Origin: Parietaria judaica
Lineage: Eukaryota; Streptophyta; Magnoliopsida; Rosales; Urticaceae
Length of the DNA stretch: 64,000 nt
NCBI GenBank assembly: GCA_954871525.1
Contig: OX940861.1
Span: forward strand, 36,345,201 to 36,409,200
Reading direction: 5' to 3'
A program made the position numbers and the translations under genes. The notes under the pieces were generated by a model. The model made no database searches. It was not told where the DNA came from and saw only the letters and a program-made list of their open reading frames with translations. Every line of letters starts with the position of its first letter. The stretch's first letter is position 1. This document shows positions 35,301 to 47,437 of this stretch, piece by piece.

Positions 35301-35546
35301 TGGTTCCAAACTATGGCAGCTTATGCATGGATTAGGTGCGAGAATGAAGAAGAGAGGGATTGCTATCAAGTGCTGAAAGCAGCCAAAATCATCGGGCGTA
35401 GAGGTAGAGTGTTCGGTGCGGATGATAGGTTTGTGAGACTCGCCCTCATCAAAACCGAGGATGACTTCACTCTTCTTCTTCGTCGGCTAACCAAATTAGC
35501 ATTCCAAGAAGACCATCACAATGCCAAAAAAGCCATGTCTGTGTGA
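31684..35546 (+). CDS. TAR4: Tryptophan aminotransferase-related protein (alliinase family, TAR3/TAR4 type)
   Basis: Five exons with matching phases: 31684-31970, 32945-33239, 33696-33979, 34560-34852 and 35320-35546, giving 461 codons plus stop. An N-terminal hydrophobic anchor is at residues 6-25. An EGF-like alliinase domain (CSGHGRAYLDG ... CECSACFGGSDC, about 50-90) follows, then the PLP-dependent alliinase C-terminal fold. It has the NNPDG motif at about 232-236 and Lys279 in SLSKLTGHAG as the likely Schiff-base lysine. The family includes TAA1/TAR enzymes that convert tryptophan to indole-3-pyruvate in auxin synthesis, and Allium alliinases. The EGF domain plus anchor fit TAR3/TAR4 (secretory path) rather than cytosolic TAA1, so substrate is uncertain. 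Convergent with SOL1, 719 bp apart. Confidence 0.92.
32301..32371. repeat. (CT)n microsatellite in TAR intron 1
   Basis: Roughly 70 bases of near-pure CT. The duplicate at about 16937-16953 has only a short run, so the locus is length-variable. Confidence 0.95.
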
Positions 35547-35959
35547 TTCGGCCCTGAGTCGGTAACGACCCAAACAGACTCTTGCATATATGTAATGAAC
35601 ATGTCTCGTGTGATTTAAGTCAAGGGCCGGCTCTGTCTCTACGACGGAACCCTTGTACGAGTTGTGTAACGTTACAACGTCACGTGGATTGACCATATTT
35701 AGATATCGTACATCAAAATGCCTCAGTAGAGGATCATCATACCTGAACCCGAAAACAAAACGAAAAAAATCGGTCTCTAATCTCTATAGTTATGTTGCCT
35801 TGATGCTATAATGTAACTACTGAGGATATTTTGTAGATGTGCAATCGCCAAACTTAGCCATCTTCCAAATCGGCTTGTTTCTTTCAAAGTTTAGTTAGTT
35901 AGTTACCATCTCATATTTTGCCAATGTAACCATAAAATATGTGGAAAAACATTAAGTTT

Positions 35960-36190
35960 ATTTATTTAGACTAGCGCTGGCCAAATGGGTAAGCACGGGT
36001 TGCCCGCGCCTGTCTAGTCCATGCTTTGCTCGGGCAGCAGTAGCGAGCTGCCAATGCCATTTTTTTTTTTAACTGATTAGTAAAGACCAAAATATTGTGG
36101 GCAGTTTGTCCGGCCCCAGTTTCAGGCAGACAGGTAGGCCGACCACCCACCCGTAACTTCCCACTCCCCGTATGCACACATGACAAAATT
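35960..36190. other. Intergenic segment between convergent TAR and SOL1
   Basis: Contains a GC-richer stretch (GGCCAAATGGGTAAGCACGGG ... CCCACCCGTAACTTCCCACT) that may be a MITE remnant. No paired ends or target duplication could be defined. The 3' UTRs of both genes must lie in 35547-36265. Confidence 0.3.
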
Positions 36191-36265
36191 AGTTTAATTG
36201 CCGAAAGTGGAAACTATATTAATCTATCAAATAATAACATCAGCTTTGGTACAAATTTTTTAACC

Positions 36266-39200
36266 TCAGACCGCAAGGGTTCTTTTCGGTCCCTGCAATC
36301 TTTGTTTTCGAATATTATGTTTGATTCTTCTCTGCAGCAAAAAGCAGAGGAAAACTAACACTAAAACCAGAACATATAACACAAACTGGATCCGACCAAA
36401 AAAGTAACCGATCCCATACCCGTTTAACCCACCGCAATCGCACTCAAGTGTACTTCCGAGAAGATTCTTCACTCCGAGACTAACTTCTCGGTCGAGAACA
36501 AAATCAACGGTCACCGCTGCATCTTCTACCCAGACATTTGTTGTCTTTGATCTGTACCCGTTCGCAGAGGCTGTCACTGCATAATCATTGTCAACTCAAA
36601 GATTTAGCGTACTGCACAAACAGGAGACGCTACAAAAGGCTCATTAAACTCCAAGCATTTGCCTTCAGTTGTTATTCTATATATAAATAAAGTAATTGGC
36701 ACGGCCCACTGCATCAATGAGTAAAATTCATAGTAAATAATTACCTCCACTTACTCTAAAAAATACAAAATTCAATACTATATTATAAGAAACTAGGCCT
36801 TTGCCTATAAGTTTGGAAAAAATAGTTCAAACTTATGATATCGATGATTATCAGAAGCTGAAAAGAAAAAGGAAAATTTTCTAATTTCTTGGTGTGTAAG
36901 TTTTTCAGCCAGTTGCTGATGGATATTCATATAACAAAATACCTATACCTATACCTATACCTATACAATATACACATATGCAGAAACATTATATTCTCTG
37001 TTTTTCTCCGTTATTAATTGTATTGCCACCATAACATATAAGCGTTCTTGATTCCAATATGGATATTTAATTATTTTGATTAGTATTGTACCTTTGTACT
37101 TCTCTCCAGGGCGGAGCAATCGATAGTAATCTCCAAAGTTTGTGCTTGTCTTGACCTGGGATCAATTAGTGATCAACGTATCAGTCAATATATCAACAAA
37201 AGTAATATAAATACATACATATATGTGTGTGTGTATATAATTACATATATCAAATGCTTAAAGATCATAAATATTCCAGTAAAATTTTGCTTATGATTTC
37301 TCCACATAATAGTAATATAGGATTATCTCAAAACGGTTGCCCGTCTAAAGCATAGAAACGAACACAAAAACAGCTATAGCATAATAATTTCTACCAAAAA
37401 AAGCAGAAATGAGATAAAAGATAGGGTAAAAAGAGAAAATACAGATCATCATTTAGATTAAACAACTCAGAGCATGATTTGAAACCTACTGTGTAATTAA
37501 TTCCCTCGATGGTCACAAATGCCGGCAATGGCCTCCCATTATCTGATGAAAAGACCCTTCCATGAACTCCGTTCTGATGTGCGACACATAATAAATACTT
37601 GATCGATTAGATCGTCACCAAAATTACAAAAAAAAAAAAAAAAAAAACATAAGGCAGTTTATTGAAAATTTTGGAGTGAGTTTTCTTATTCTTAGAGTTG
37701 CACAAAATGGTTCGATGTAACATTCTTTTTTTTTTTTTTTTTTCTTTTTACATAATGGCATTACAGTCTTCATAATCAAAATTTTGAAAAGATGACCTCA
37801 GTGGGTATTCTTCATTTTTCTCTTTATTACATGTCATGTTTGGGTCATTAAAGAAGAAATCTGATTCCAAACGAAGGCCCAATCTAGAAGTAAAGTAAAT
37901 ATACAAATTTCCAAAAAGAAACATGACGGCTTTACATGGAGAGCATGTTTAATAAACAAACCTCAATTACCTTCACAAGACTTAGAACAAGATTCACCAT
38001 GCTCATTCTGTTGTATTTCCAAAGCATAGCAAGCTGCAAATGTTCAAACAACCAAAGGAAAAATGTATTAAAAGAGTTTCTGAGAGAGAGAAAATATGTA
38101 CATACATGTGCCAGTTCCATCAGAAACAAAATCAAATAACAGATTGCAGAAAATACAATACTTGCTAAAGTTTAACCTCGTAAGCAGGAGGCCATTTGTT
38201 GTCACTGATCTCTAGAGTCAATTCGAAACAGTCAACGTGTATGTAGTTCCAGTCTTGCATGCCACCATATATTGGATACCTGCGAAAGGGTTTAATGCGT
38301 ACAAAATATTAAGTTATATTATATTATATATCAGAAGTATCTAAACGTTGTATCTTGAATTGCTAAAGAGAGAATTATTTCCAGAAGTTGCGAAATATGC
38401 GATTCCCGGGGTCGTTAAACTGTAGAAATCACTTCTATATTTAATTTATTTCTTTATTCAGTTTCTTGATTATCATTCTAGAGAGAGAAAAAAATATTCC
38501 AAACATTAGTATCATGATCTTATTCTCTCAAAAATCATCAGAAACCTTGGAAGTAGTACATGTATGTCATACCAGAATGCTCCATTTATAATGCCTCCTT
38601 CAAATTCTTTGCTCGTTGACATATTATAGTGAGAGCGACTATATACACTCGCCAAGGACCGAAATGTCTCATCATCAGGACAAGCATAATAATTCCTCCT
38701 GAAAACAAAAAAGAGTTTAGGTATCCAAACGCGGCATCAATAAAATTGGTGTTATTAAATCAGACTTGACAGTATCATCAAGATAAAATCTAGGCAGTAT
38801 AACCTTTTATCTTGGGTTCCATCCCAAGGATAATTTGCAACAAGCGCACCCTGTAAACATCATAAAAAAAATAATTTATCTTACTTTTGTGTCGAAATTT
38901 AATAGGCCTAGACAAATTTTACAAAACATGCTGAACGTCTAATAAAGTGGATATATTTGTGTAGGACGTCGATTTATATGAGTTGACTAAATTGATGAAA
39001 ATAAAATGTAATGATTGGGGGAAAAGGAAATTATATCAATCTCCTTGCCAATCTTAGGGAAGACGGAAAGCGAAGGTATAATTCTTTCAGTTAATTTCTC
39101 CATGTTATAAGCAAATGGATTCGATCTTAAGAGCCTGATTTCTCCATTGAAAATATGTACTTTTTTCACTTTTCAATGAATTTGTTTTGCAATTGGTTCT

Positions 39201-39331
39201 TGCTTCAGTTTCATGATTTGTCTTCTCTTCCAAGGATTTCTCGATTATTTTTCATGTCTCTAGGAACAGGATTGCTACACTGCCAGATTCTAACAAATAA
39301 ATTTATGCAACATAAATGTAAACATTGTATG

Positions 39332-39378
<47 letters not shown>

Positions 39379-41669
39379 GAAGTATATGCATGTAAAGATA
39401 TAATACCCCATGCAGGCTGGCAGAGCCCGTAAAATGAATCTCTTTTGACCACTTCATTATTGCTCTTGTTTCAGGTTGTCGAGAATGTTCATCATCATTC
39501 ATACGGAAAAACTGCCCTTCGGTCAATTCCATTCATAATTAGAAGATCAGCAATGTCAAGTCTTTACAGAGCAGGAATATGACCTTCTACACTTTGCTGT
39601 GACCTTAATGCTACTCGCTAATGCTAAATTGAAAACTTAAATAAGATCAAGCCATAGAAAGCAAATGTCATTATCAACTTAAAATAAATTTCCAATAGGT
39701 GCTCAGCAGCTTCATTTAGAGTAGACTTTTACTGTACCACATCACGGATCTCGTCACAGGTCTAGATATTGTGAATCTCTTTTTCCCTATGGTGGCTACC
39801 CTAAACCCTAGAGAGAAAATAATTAGAAGACATAATCTAAACATAAATAAGTCACCGTCCATGACAGATACCTGGTCTGGAAAGTCCCGGTTCAAATCAA
39901 TTCCGTTTGCATTACCACGCTGCTTTAAGGAAAAGCCATCAGGATTCATCGATGGAAGTATATGAAGATGAACACTTTTAACAATCATAGTAGCCTGCAG
40001 AGAAATGTCAAATTCAAATAAAGTTAATAATCTACAAATAGCTCAAACATCCAAAATATCGCGTTCCTCACATAAGAATGTTTGTATGCTTAACATCAGG
40101 CAGAAAATACTATACCAATGGATCTTTTGCATAATTGTCACATATCCAATTTGCAAGTAGCAATAGCAGCTCGCGCCCGACAGGTTCATCTCCATGCACA
40201 TTCCCTATGTACTGAGACCCAAAAGTTTGACACCAAGTTGCTTAAATTAGGATTTACTGCCTCTCAAAAATGAAGTAAATAAATCATTGTCTCGAGCAGT
40301 TATATTATCGAAGATCACCAAAAATAAAAAAATAAAAAAATAACTCAGGGCACAACTTTATTTTAGAGAAATGATAATAAGCGCTTCTTGGGCATAATGC
40401 CTTTTCAGTTAAAGTTTGAGAAATTGGCGTGAGTTGACATTATATCGGCATTTTGTTACAATAACAGAAATAAGAATATAAAGCAGTTTGGACAAGAACG
40501 TCAAAGTAGGATTATATGCTGAAGTTTAGCAGCTCAAGTAGAATTAACGCCTTATTATGAGTAGTAATATCTCAAAGCTTGGACAAAAACATAAAACTAT
40601 GGCAGAACCTAGTTAAATTAATAACCTTAATTAAATTATACCCGTCATTATAAACTTAATACGCGATAATAGAAAAAAGTTCCCTGGTCCCAACGTTATT
40701 AAATTATCGAGACATTACTCAACTTATATGCTAAATTCTAGCCTTTCTGTGTGCAATAGCAAAACAGTCACCTTAAATGCAGGCTCAGGCTCTTTCTCTC
40801 GGGGCTTGTCAGATATTTCGATGACCCACTACATGCAATCACCAAATCAAAACAAAAAATTACTCTCAAGACTCAAGAAAACATGAACCGGAATTCGGTT
40901 AAAGTAGCAACAAACAGCAGTTATTAGAAAACAAAAAAGGAACTAGCTTCAATGAAACGATTACCAGAGGTACCCCATTCACACTCTTCCCAATGCTGAT
41001 GATCCATTCCCAAATTCCCTCAATGAGAGGAAGAAGAGCGAGTCAGCACATTCGCCATCCAATTGTTCTTTTAAATGCTCAAACAAATTAATTTTTCACA
41101 ATTAAATCAGCAACAAGCCGACCTGTAAATCCTTGATATGTTACTGCATCTATCTCCAAAGTCCTTAATGGCGTTTTCGAGCTCCAAATTAGTCATGTAT
41201 CCTTGAGCTACATCGACACTACAACGATAAAGCAAAAAGTGAAAAACAATGAGCAACAAAATATATATATATATATATACGTGTTTTTTGTTTTCCATCA
41301 CAGAATCACCTTGTGTGATCCTGAATTTTGGCAAATAGCCGCCTTGTATGAACATCATAACTGCCATTTCCGAAACCTACAGAGACAGAAATCTCCAGTT
41401 TTACATCTTCGTTTGAACTCCACAATCATTCACAATCTAAGACTCGATCTCGATTTCTTCGCCGTCCTCGAAGCTAAGGAGAGCGTCGACGCACATGAAT
41501 CTATATATATCACGCACGAACTCGGCCATGTGCAATGAGAGAGGAGACGAGAAGGACCTGGAGAGAGGGAGCCGGTGTAGCTCGGAGAGCCACCTCGAGC
41601 GAAGGCGTGGCGGAAGAAGGAGAAGAAGGCGATGGAGAGATAGAGAGCTGGAACTGCGAGGTTCCTCAT
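36266..41669 (-). CDS. SOL1: Membrane-anchored metallocarboxypeptidase, SOL1 type
   Basis: Fifteen exons in transcript order: 41669-41594 (end uncertain), 41376-41310, 41218-41123, 40995-40965, 40828-40772, 40211-40116, 39994-39872, 39511-39407, 38850-38804, 38698-38573, 38279-38177, 38033-37971, 37573-37490, 37155-37092, 36576-36266. All phases agree, giving 482 codons. Signal peptide at residues 1-24. Zinc ligands are His115 and Glu118 (NVHGDEP) and His216 (SASLHGG); catalytic Glu298 lies in FELTLEIS. A transthyretin-like domain follows, then a membrane helix at about 442-461 and a basic tail. Arabidopsis SOL1 (At1g71696) trims C-terminal Arg/Lys from CLE19-type peptide precursors. Exon 1 could instead end at 41558. 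The usual GG before CFELTLE reads VD here. Confidence 0.93.
39333..39374. repeat. (TA)n microsatellite in a SOL1 intron
   Basis: About 40 bases of TA repeats directly downstream of exon 8 (39407-39511) on the gene strand. Confidence 0.95.
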
Positions 41670-42056
41670 CGGAGACGGTTATGGCGTCCCTGAGCCCGAG
41701 ATCGACTGGTTTTTGCTTGAGTTTTGGAGAAGAAGACGAGAGAGAGCTCGGTGGTCTCAAATGGCGGCCCAATTCCACTATACTCGCTATTAGGCCCAAT
41801 TATTTGGGCCTTATAGAAAATAAATACAATGGGCCGTTTGGCATTATTGTAGTGTTATATAAAATATAAATTATTTTTTAAAAGTAATTTAATAAAAAAG
41901 CGTTAATTGATTAAATATTATGTTTTGCTAAGTAATTTAGTAACAATCACTTTTTAAAATTATTTTACATTAGAACCATACATTCCATTTATCATTGGAT
42001 TCTTATTTTCACAAGCTTACTAGTTAGTTACCAAACGCTAAATTTTATAAGCTTTT

Positions 42057-42408
42057 TAGGGGTGATCAAAAGAAATTGTAAACCAATTTTTTTTTCTTTC
42101 CGAAAGTCGATCAAACCGATATCGATTAAACAGCAACTGCTGTTAAAGTGGTTAAAAGTGAATATACCGAGAAAAAACCGAATACCCGAATTATGTTAAA
42201 ACGGGTTTTCGGTTTAAATGTGAAAACCGCAACCGCTTACTCGGTTTTACCGCTTTAACTAAATCTAATATTATATTTTTATTTATTTATTATTTGATGA
42301 TACCTATCAGCACGTCAACAAAAAATATTATCAACTCTCTCGGTGTAATTTTGTGTAATACTATTATTTATTTAATAGTCTAATTATGTGTAATATTTGT
42401 TCACCCCT
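42057..42408. mobile_element. Small non-autonomous hAT-type element, 352 bp
   Basis: Ends TAGGGGTGATCAAAAG and TTTGTTCACCCCT. Flanks AAGCTTTT and AAGTTTTT match at 7 of 8. The interior AACCGCAACCGCTTAC and CGGTTTT motifs make it an inverted, deleted relative of 6653-7242. Confidence 0.75.
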
Positions 42409-42639
42409 AAGTTTTTTCTTTAATATATTAAAATGAAATTTTTCGAGTCTGATCTCAGATATTTATTTGATAATTTATCTTATGTTTTTATGTATTAGAT
42501 TTTCATGTGTTTAATTTCGAATTGTGTATAATTATAAAGCATATTTTTCAAGGGCGTTCTAATTTTATTTTGAGATCTCTCAGAATCGTTGCTCGTGATC
42601 TTTCTAGTGTGTTGTATTTTCATTCAACTAGCAGAAAGG

Positions 42640-42658
42640 CACCGCGCTTCGCGCGGTG
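42640..42658 (-). terminator. Helitron 3' terminal hairpin
   Basis: CACCGCGC-TTC-GCGCGGTG forms a perfect 8-bp stem in an otherwise AT-rich region, just before the CTAG end. Helitron rolling-circle transfer stops at such a structure. Confidence 0.85.
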
Positions 42659-43982
42659 GATAGATAATGTCGAACAAAATGATTAATTTGATATATGTCA
42701 TTTTAATAGAAAAATAAACATGAAAATATTTGTTCGACTTCCTTGTCAATGTGAACTTTTTAATGAAAAAATATCATATTTTTAAAAATATTGGCTAATA
42801 TATTTATACTAACCAACTAATTTTTCATGTATGAAAAAAAAAAAGACAGTTCAAAACTCCAAATTCCATAAGAAAAATTGTTAAGTAGGGTAAATAAGAC
42901 CACTACGTTGGTAATACAAGTGCTTAAATAAATGAAGCTTAAACTCTAAAGATAATAAATCGTAATTTATAATTAACATAGTAATTAATTATATTTTATT
43001 AACGCAAAATAATTTGTGATAATTATATTAGAATAATATAATATTAACGTAATATGTATATATGCTAAAAAGAGTATTTAAAAGAATAATTGTTTGTCTT
43101 TTAAATATTATTATTAGTCATGCAAGCTCTTTTTATTATTATTTTTATGAAAGCATGCAAGCTCTTATTTTTTCTGTCATGGTGTGCAACATTCTTGAAA
43201 CAAAAAAAAATGATTTGTGATATTCTATAAAGAAAAAGAAAACTTGGTCTATATCAGATTGTATGTATATAAGTAAACACATAAAATATTAAAAAGTTTA
43301 CAGAGAATTATTTATTGCAAAAAAGTTAATCATTTAAATGACAATGAAGAGTTTTGAAATGTTTTGAGCGTACAAAGAAATCGAATGATGTTTTATTAGC
43401 CTGTTAATGTTTATTTGTTTGATGGCCTCTTGAATTTCTGCTTTTATTGTATGATAGATGAACGTTATAATTATATGCATTAATTTTTTTGAAAAATAAA
43501 TCTAAGCTCTTTAAAAAAATGGAATCCCGCTTCTCTTTTGTTAGAGCATGCAATGCCATCCGCTTGAGATTTTTCTTTTATATATATATATTTATATAGA
43601 GAAAGAAAATAAAAAAATAAAACATGTTTTCCGAGTGAATTTTTTTTTATATAGAAAAATAGGAATTTCTATTGCATCTTATTATATTGTGTTACTTATA
43701 TTTCTCTCTCTCTATATATATAAAGTAAACGGTTGTATTGTGCTTCAGTGAAAAGTTAATATAACTTAACAAATAAAACATTTATATAGTATAGATACCA
43801 AATAGTCATCAACATTTTGTATAATTGTATTTTTTTTTTTTAGTGAAAATCCAATTAAAGTCATTGGAAAATACATAGAATAATTGTAAATAGAGTTTGT
43901 TTTAGCAAGGTTTAATTTGTTTTATATTTGTTATGCGACACAGTTTAAAAAGGAGAAAGGGTGGATAAAATTGGCATTCAAC

Positions 43983-44557
43983 TAGGGGTGGCAATTCGGG
44001 TTGCGTGTCGTGTTCGTGCCGGGTCTTAATCGTTTTTTACTTATTTTATCTAGACCCAGACCCGCCCCATTTATTAATCGTGTTAGAAGACGAGACCCAG
44101 ACCCGCCCCATTTAAATAACGTGTTTATCGTGTCTACCCGTTTAACCCAATTAATAGAGATATTTATTTATAAATGATAAATTAATTCAATTTATACTCA
44201 TTTAACTTAATTTATCTAACTATATTGTTGAAGATTTTAAAATTTTACTAGCAAATTTTTATGTTCATCAATTGTAAGACGGAATTAATCAAATAAAAAC
44301 ATAAATTTCATATATAATAAGTATTGAAACACTTAATAACATATATAAAATGTAGAAAGTGTAACTTTTTACCCTTTAATCGTGTCTAATTGGGTCCCAT
44401 CGTGTTATCGTGTTCGTGTCGTGTTTACCCGTTATTTAATCGTGTTAATCGTGTACGACACGGTTGGACCCAGATCCATTTATGGTAGACCCGGACCCGT
44501 TTAAATCGTGTCGTAACCGTTTTGTGTTTCGTGTCCGGCCCCAAATTGCCACCCCTA
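43983..44557. mobile_element. Non-autonomous hAT-type element, 575 bp, nested in the Helitron
   Basis: Ends TAGGGGTGGCAATTCGGG and GCCCCAAATTGCCACCCCTA-like inverse. A perfect 8-bp duplication CATTCAAC lies at 43975-43982 and 44558-44565. Subterminal repeats of CGTGTCGTG and GACCCAGACCCG types are present. A 3' fragment of the same family is at 61758-61852. Confidence 0.9.
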
Positions 44558-45528
44558 CATTCAACACATGTAGTCGCCTAATTGTCACTACCCATATCAA
44601 TAACGCTATGTGATAAATAATTGATATATGCAGTTTAAGTTTAAGGGTGTTCTTAATCTACAACTCATTCTAAAATCGTGATAAAAAAAAAAATCACCTT
44701 AACCAATGATCAAATACAAAACCAACTTCATTCTAACAAAAAAAGAAAACCAAAAAAGGGAAAAACTCGATCAACAAAAACAAAAATAAACGGAACCTAA
44801 ACAAACATTCATACTCATTATGAACACTTGATTACAATAAAGCGTAAAATGGATAGGCAGTATAAATGGACACGGTGCTTGATTAGATGAATAATAAGAT
44901 CACTAACCATGTCACATACTTCTAATTCTCCGTTGCTTTTCCATGAACATCGATATCTGGTCAAGACAAATTAGACACGTTAGAATCTACTCAAATTTCA
45001 AAGCGGAAAAGATAAAATCTTGAAAATAAAAAAAATGTTAACAAAATAATACGAATACATAAGAACATTATTAGAGAGATAATATTGAAAATAGAGAATG
45101 TAAATAAATATTGCTTCGTCTTACAAAAGCCTCTGTGACTATTTATAGGTTAGCAAACGATAATAAATACAATTAAATTAATATAGACATTAAAAAGAGA
45201 AAACCAAAAGTCTTAGAAATAATTGTATGGAATTGAAACCACCAAAGGTCATCAATAATAAAATATTATTATATTAAATATATAAAATGTGTAAAAATTG
45301 CATGCATAGTAAAACTAAAAGTGTAGTACAAAATCATATATAAAATCAACTACGATTAAAATTACACACAAAAAATAACATAAAAAAATTTTAAAAAAAA
45401 AATGATACAAGTTGCATGATCGGTTTAGGTGTGTAATTATATTGCATATGGGCATGATAAGAAATGAACATTAGATCTATTAGATATTGCTCTTGTTTTC
45501 AAAGCTAAACAAATACTTAAAAATGTTC

Positions 45529-45534
<6 letters not shown>

Positions 45535-45567
<33 letters not shown>
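45535..45567. repeat. (AT)n microsatellite
   Basis: Pure AT dinucleotide run within the Helitron. Confidence 0.9.
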
Positions 45568-45569
<2 letters not shown>

Positions 45570-46023
45570 TTGTAGTCAATATATACTAATAACAATGAAT
45601 AATAATAAACTACACCTTTTAATTATTGCCTTTTTATATTTTTACTCACCTTTTAAGAAAATAATTGTTAACATAAATTAAATGAGAAAAAAATGAAGAG
45701 ACAAAATTAATTGTTATTAGGAATATTGAGATTTTATTATGTTAGTGGAAAATAAATGAGACTTTATTATTGGTAAGATTTTTATATAAGAAAAAAAATT
45801 CTAAATTTTAAGAAAAATGGATTTCTCAATGTTTGATTTCATTGTGTCACACCACTTGGTAGTTTTTCTAAGAAAAATCAATTTCTCAATTGCTTGATTT
45901 CATTGTGCCACATCAACTTGTGAGTACCTCCTTTTATAATATATAGATTTTATAGAGTGAGTTGGGACCTTTTTATTATATTCGTCATTCCGGTTTCGTG
46001 ATGCCTAAAATATATGTGGTTGG

Positions 46024-46028
<5 letters not shown>

Positions 46029-46081
<53 letters not shown>
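46029..46081. repeat. (AT)n microsatellite
   Basis: About 50 bases of AT between the Helitron and the MITE at 46231. Confidence 0.95.
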
Positions 46082-46083
<2 letters not shown>

Positions 46084-46230
46084 CTTTTTTATTTTGAATG
46101 GGGTGAACTGTTAACCAATGTTACAATGCACTCTTGCATTACTAGATATAGTCAGCGTAAGAACAAGTGACACTATCAGCCAAATTTACAGTATGTAAAG
46201 TGAACACGTATTAGAGTCCCATAAAATTTA

Positions 46231-46701
46231 TGGTTAATGACGGTAAAAATACTCAAAGTTTGGTAAAAAAAACCCTTCGTGTACCCAAAGTTTAAAAGTG
46301 GTGGCGAAAATACCCAAAGTCGTATTTAGGGAGTTGACCACTCAATTCTCGTAACGTCGTTAACGTACCCGTTAACTCTGGTCACGTGGAAAAATTTGTT
46401 TTGTTAAGTGTAATCATTAGGGGTTCAATTAATTGTATTAAATAGTATTAATTAGGGGTTTAATTCGTTGTTTTTTCGTAAAAGAGGCTGATGTGGGGCT
46501 CATCCACGTGGCAAAAATTATTATGTCAGCAACCCACGTTTGTCCACGTGGCCAGAGTTAACGAGTAAGTTAACGGCGCTACGAGAATGGAGTGGTCAAC
46601 TCCCCAATTGTGATTTTGGGTATTTTTGCCACTACTTTTAAACTTTGGGTACACAAATGGTTCTTTGACTAAACTTTGGGTATTTTTGCCGTCATTAACC
46701 C
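46231..46701. mobile_element. MULE-type MITE, 471 bp
   Basis: The arms begin TGGTTAATGACGGTAAAAAT and end with the inverse ATTTTTGCCGTCATTAACCC; about 150 bp pair on each side. A perfect 9-bp duplication TAAAATTTA lies at 46222-46230 and 46702-46710. No ORF. Confidence 0.9.
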
Positions 46702-46918
46702 TAAAATTTAATCTCTATGACTTAAATGTGTTAAATTTCTAGAAACTTCCTCCTTGTCCGATAAAAATAAAAAAAATAAAAAATAGACCGAATAAAGCAC
46801 GGGCTATACATAAGGGAGGGTAGTACAGTAAAATGACAAGCTAGTGCCCCTTCAACTTGTCATTTCATTAGACTCTCTTTTTGGCAAAAATATAACTTCC
46901 ATGTAGAGCTGCACATGT

Positions 46919-47070
46919 TTTGTCGCCAATCACGACGCGACGCGTCGCGACGCCTACAGTGCGAGTCGTGACGCGTCGCGACGAGGAGTGCGAGTCGCGA
47001 CGACCACGTCATCGATCCGAGGGGTTGATCGTGTGGCTGAGATTACGCCACGTCATCGATCCGAGGGGAG
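46919..47070. promoter_or_regulatory. Left subterminal GTCGCGACG motif cluster of the hAT element
   Basis: Repeated CGCGTCGCGACG and GAGTCGCGACG words, palindromic at their core, stand out in CpG content. Such subterminal arrays bind hAT transposases. The right cluster at 50705-50805 mirrors them. Confidence 0.7.
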
Positions 47071-47437
47071 TGAAAAGTTGTGTTTGTTGGTGGCGAAAAT
47101 AACACAATTTTTACCCGAAGTTTATTCCCCAACCACAATTATTACCCACTTTACTCGAATTCCAACCCTAAAATTTCAAATTTCAAATTTTTTTCACTCA
47201 CTTTCTCCTCACAATTATTCACCCACTTCACCCACCACAATAATTATTCACCCACCCCACCCTCTCCTAAAACCCTATAAATACCACCTCTTCCTCCCTC
47301 ATTTCCTCACCAACAATCTCTCAACTCTCTCTCAAATTCTCTCAACTCTCCAAGTTTTTTCCACTCTCAATCTCCAAAGTTCCAAAGTTCTAAAGTTCCA
47401 AAGTTCCAATTTTCTAAATTCCTAAAGTTCTATCATT

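Larger units (their letters stand above)
42628..45947 (-). mobile_element. Non-autonomous Helitron, about 3.3 kb
   Basis: Read on the minus strand, it begins TCTATATATTATAAAAGG (plus 45947) and ends with a GC-rich hairpin followed, 8 bases on, by CTAG (plus 42631-42628). It is inserted between A and T, the Helitron target. No Rep/helicase ORF is present. The interior is AT-rich, with a tandem 70-bp duplication near 45810-45925 and a nested hAT MITE. Confidence 0.8.

Noticed and set aside
36942..36966. CCTATA tandem run as interstitial telomere
   Set aside because: Only about four units of CCTATA, not the plant CCCTAAA repeat.
41437..41799. Alternative 120-residue ORF at the start of SOL1
   Set aside because: The frame does not splice into the conserved exon 2; the ATG at 41669 gives a signal peptide and correct phase.
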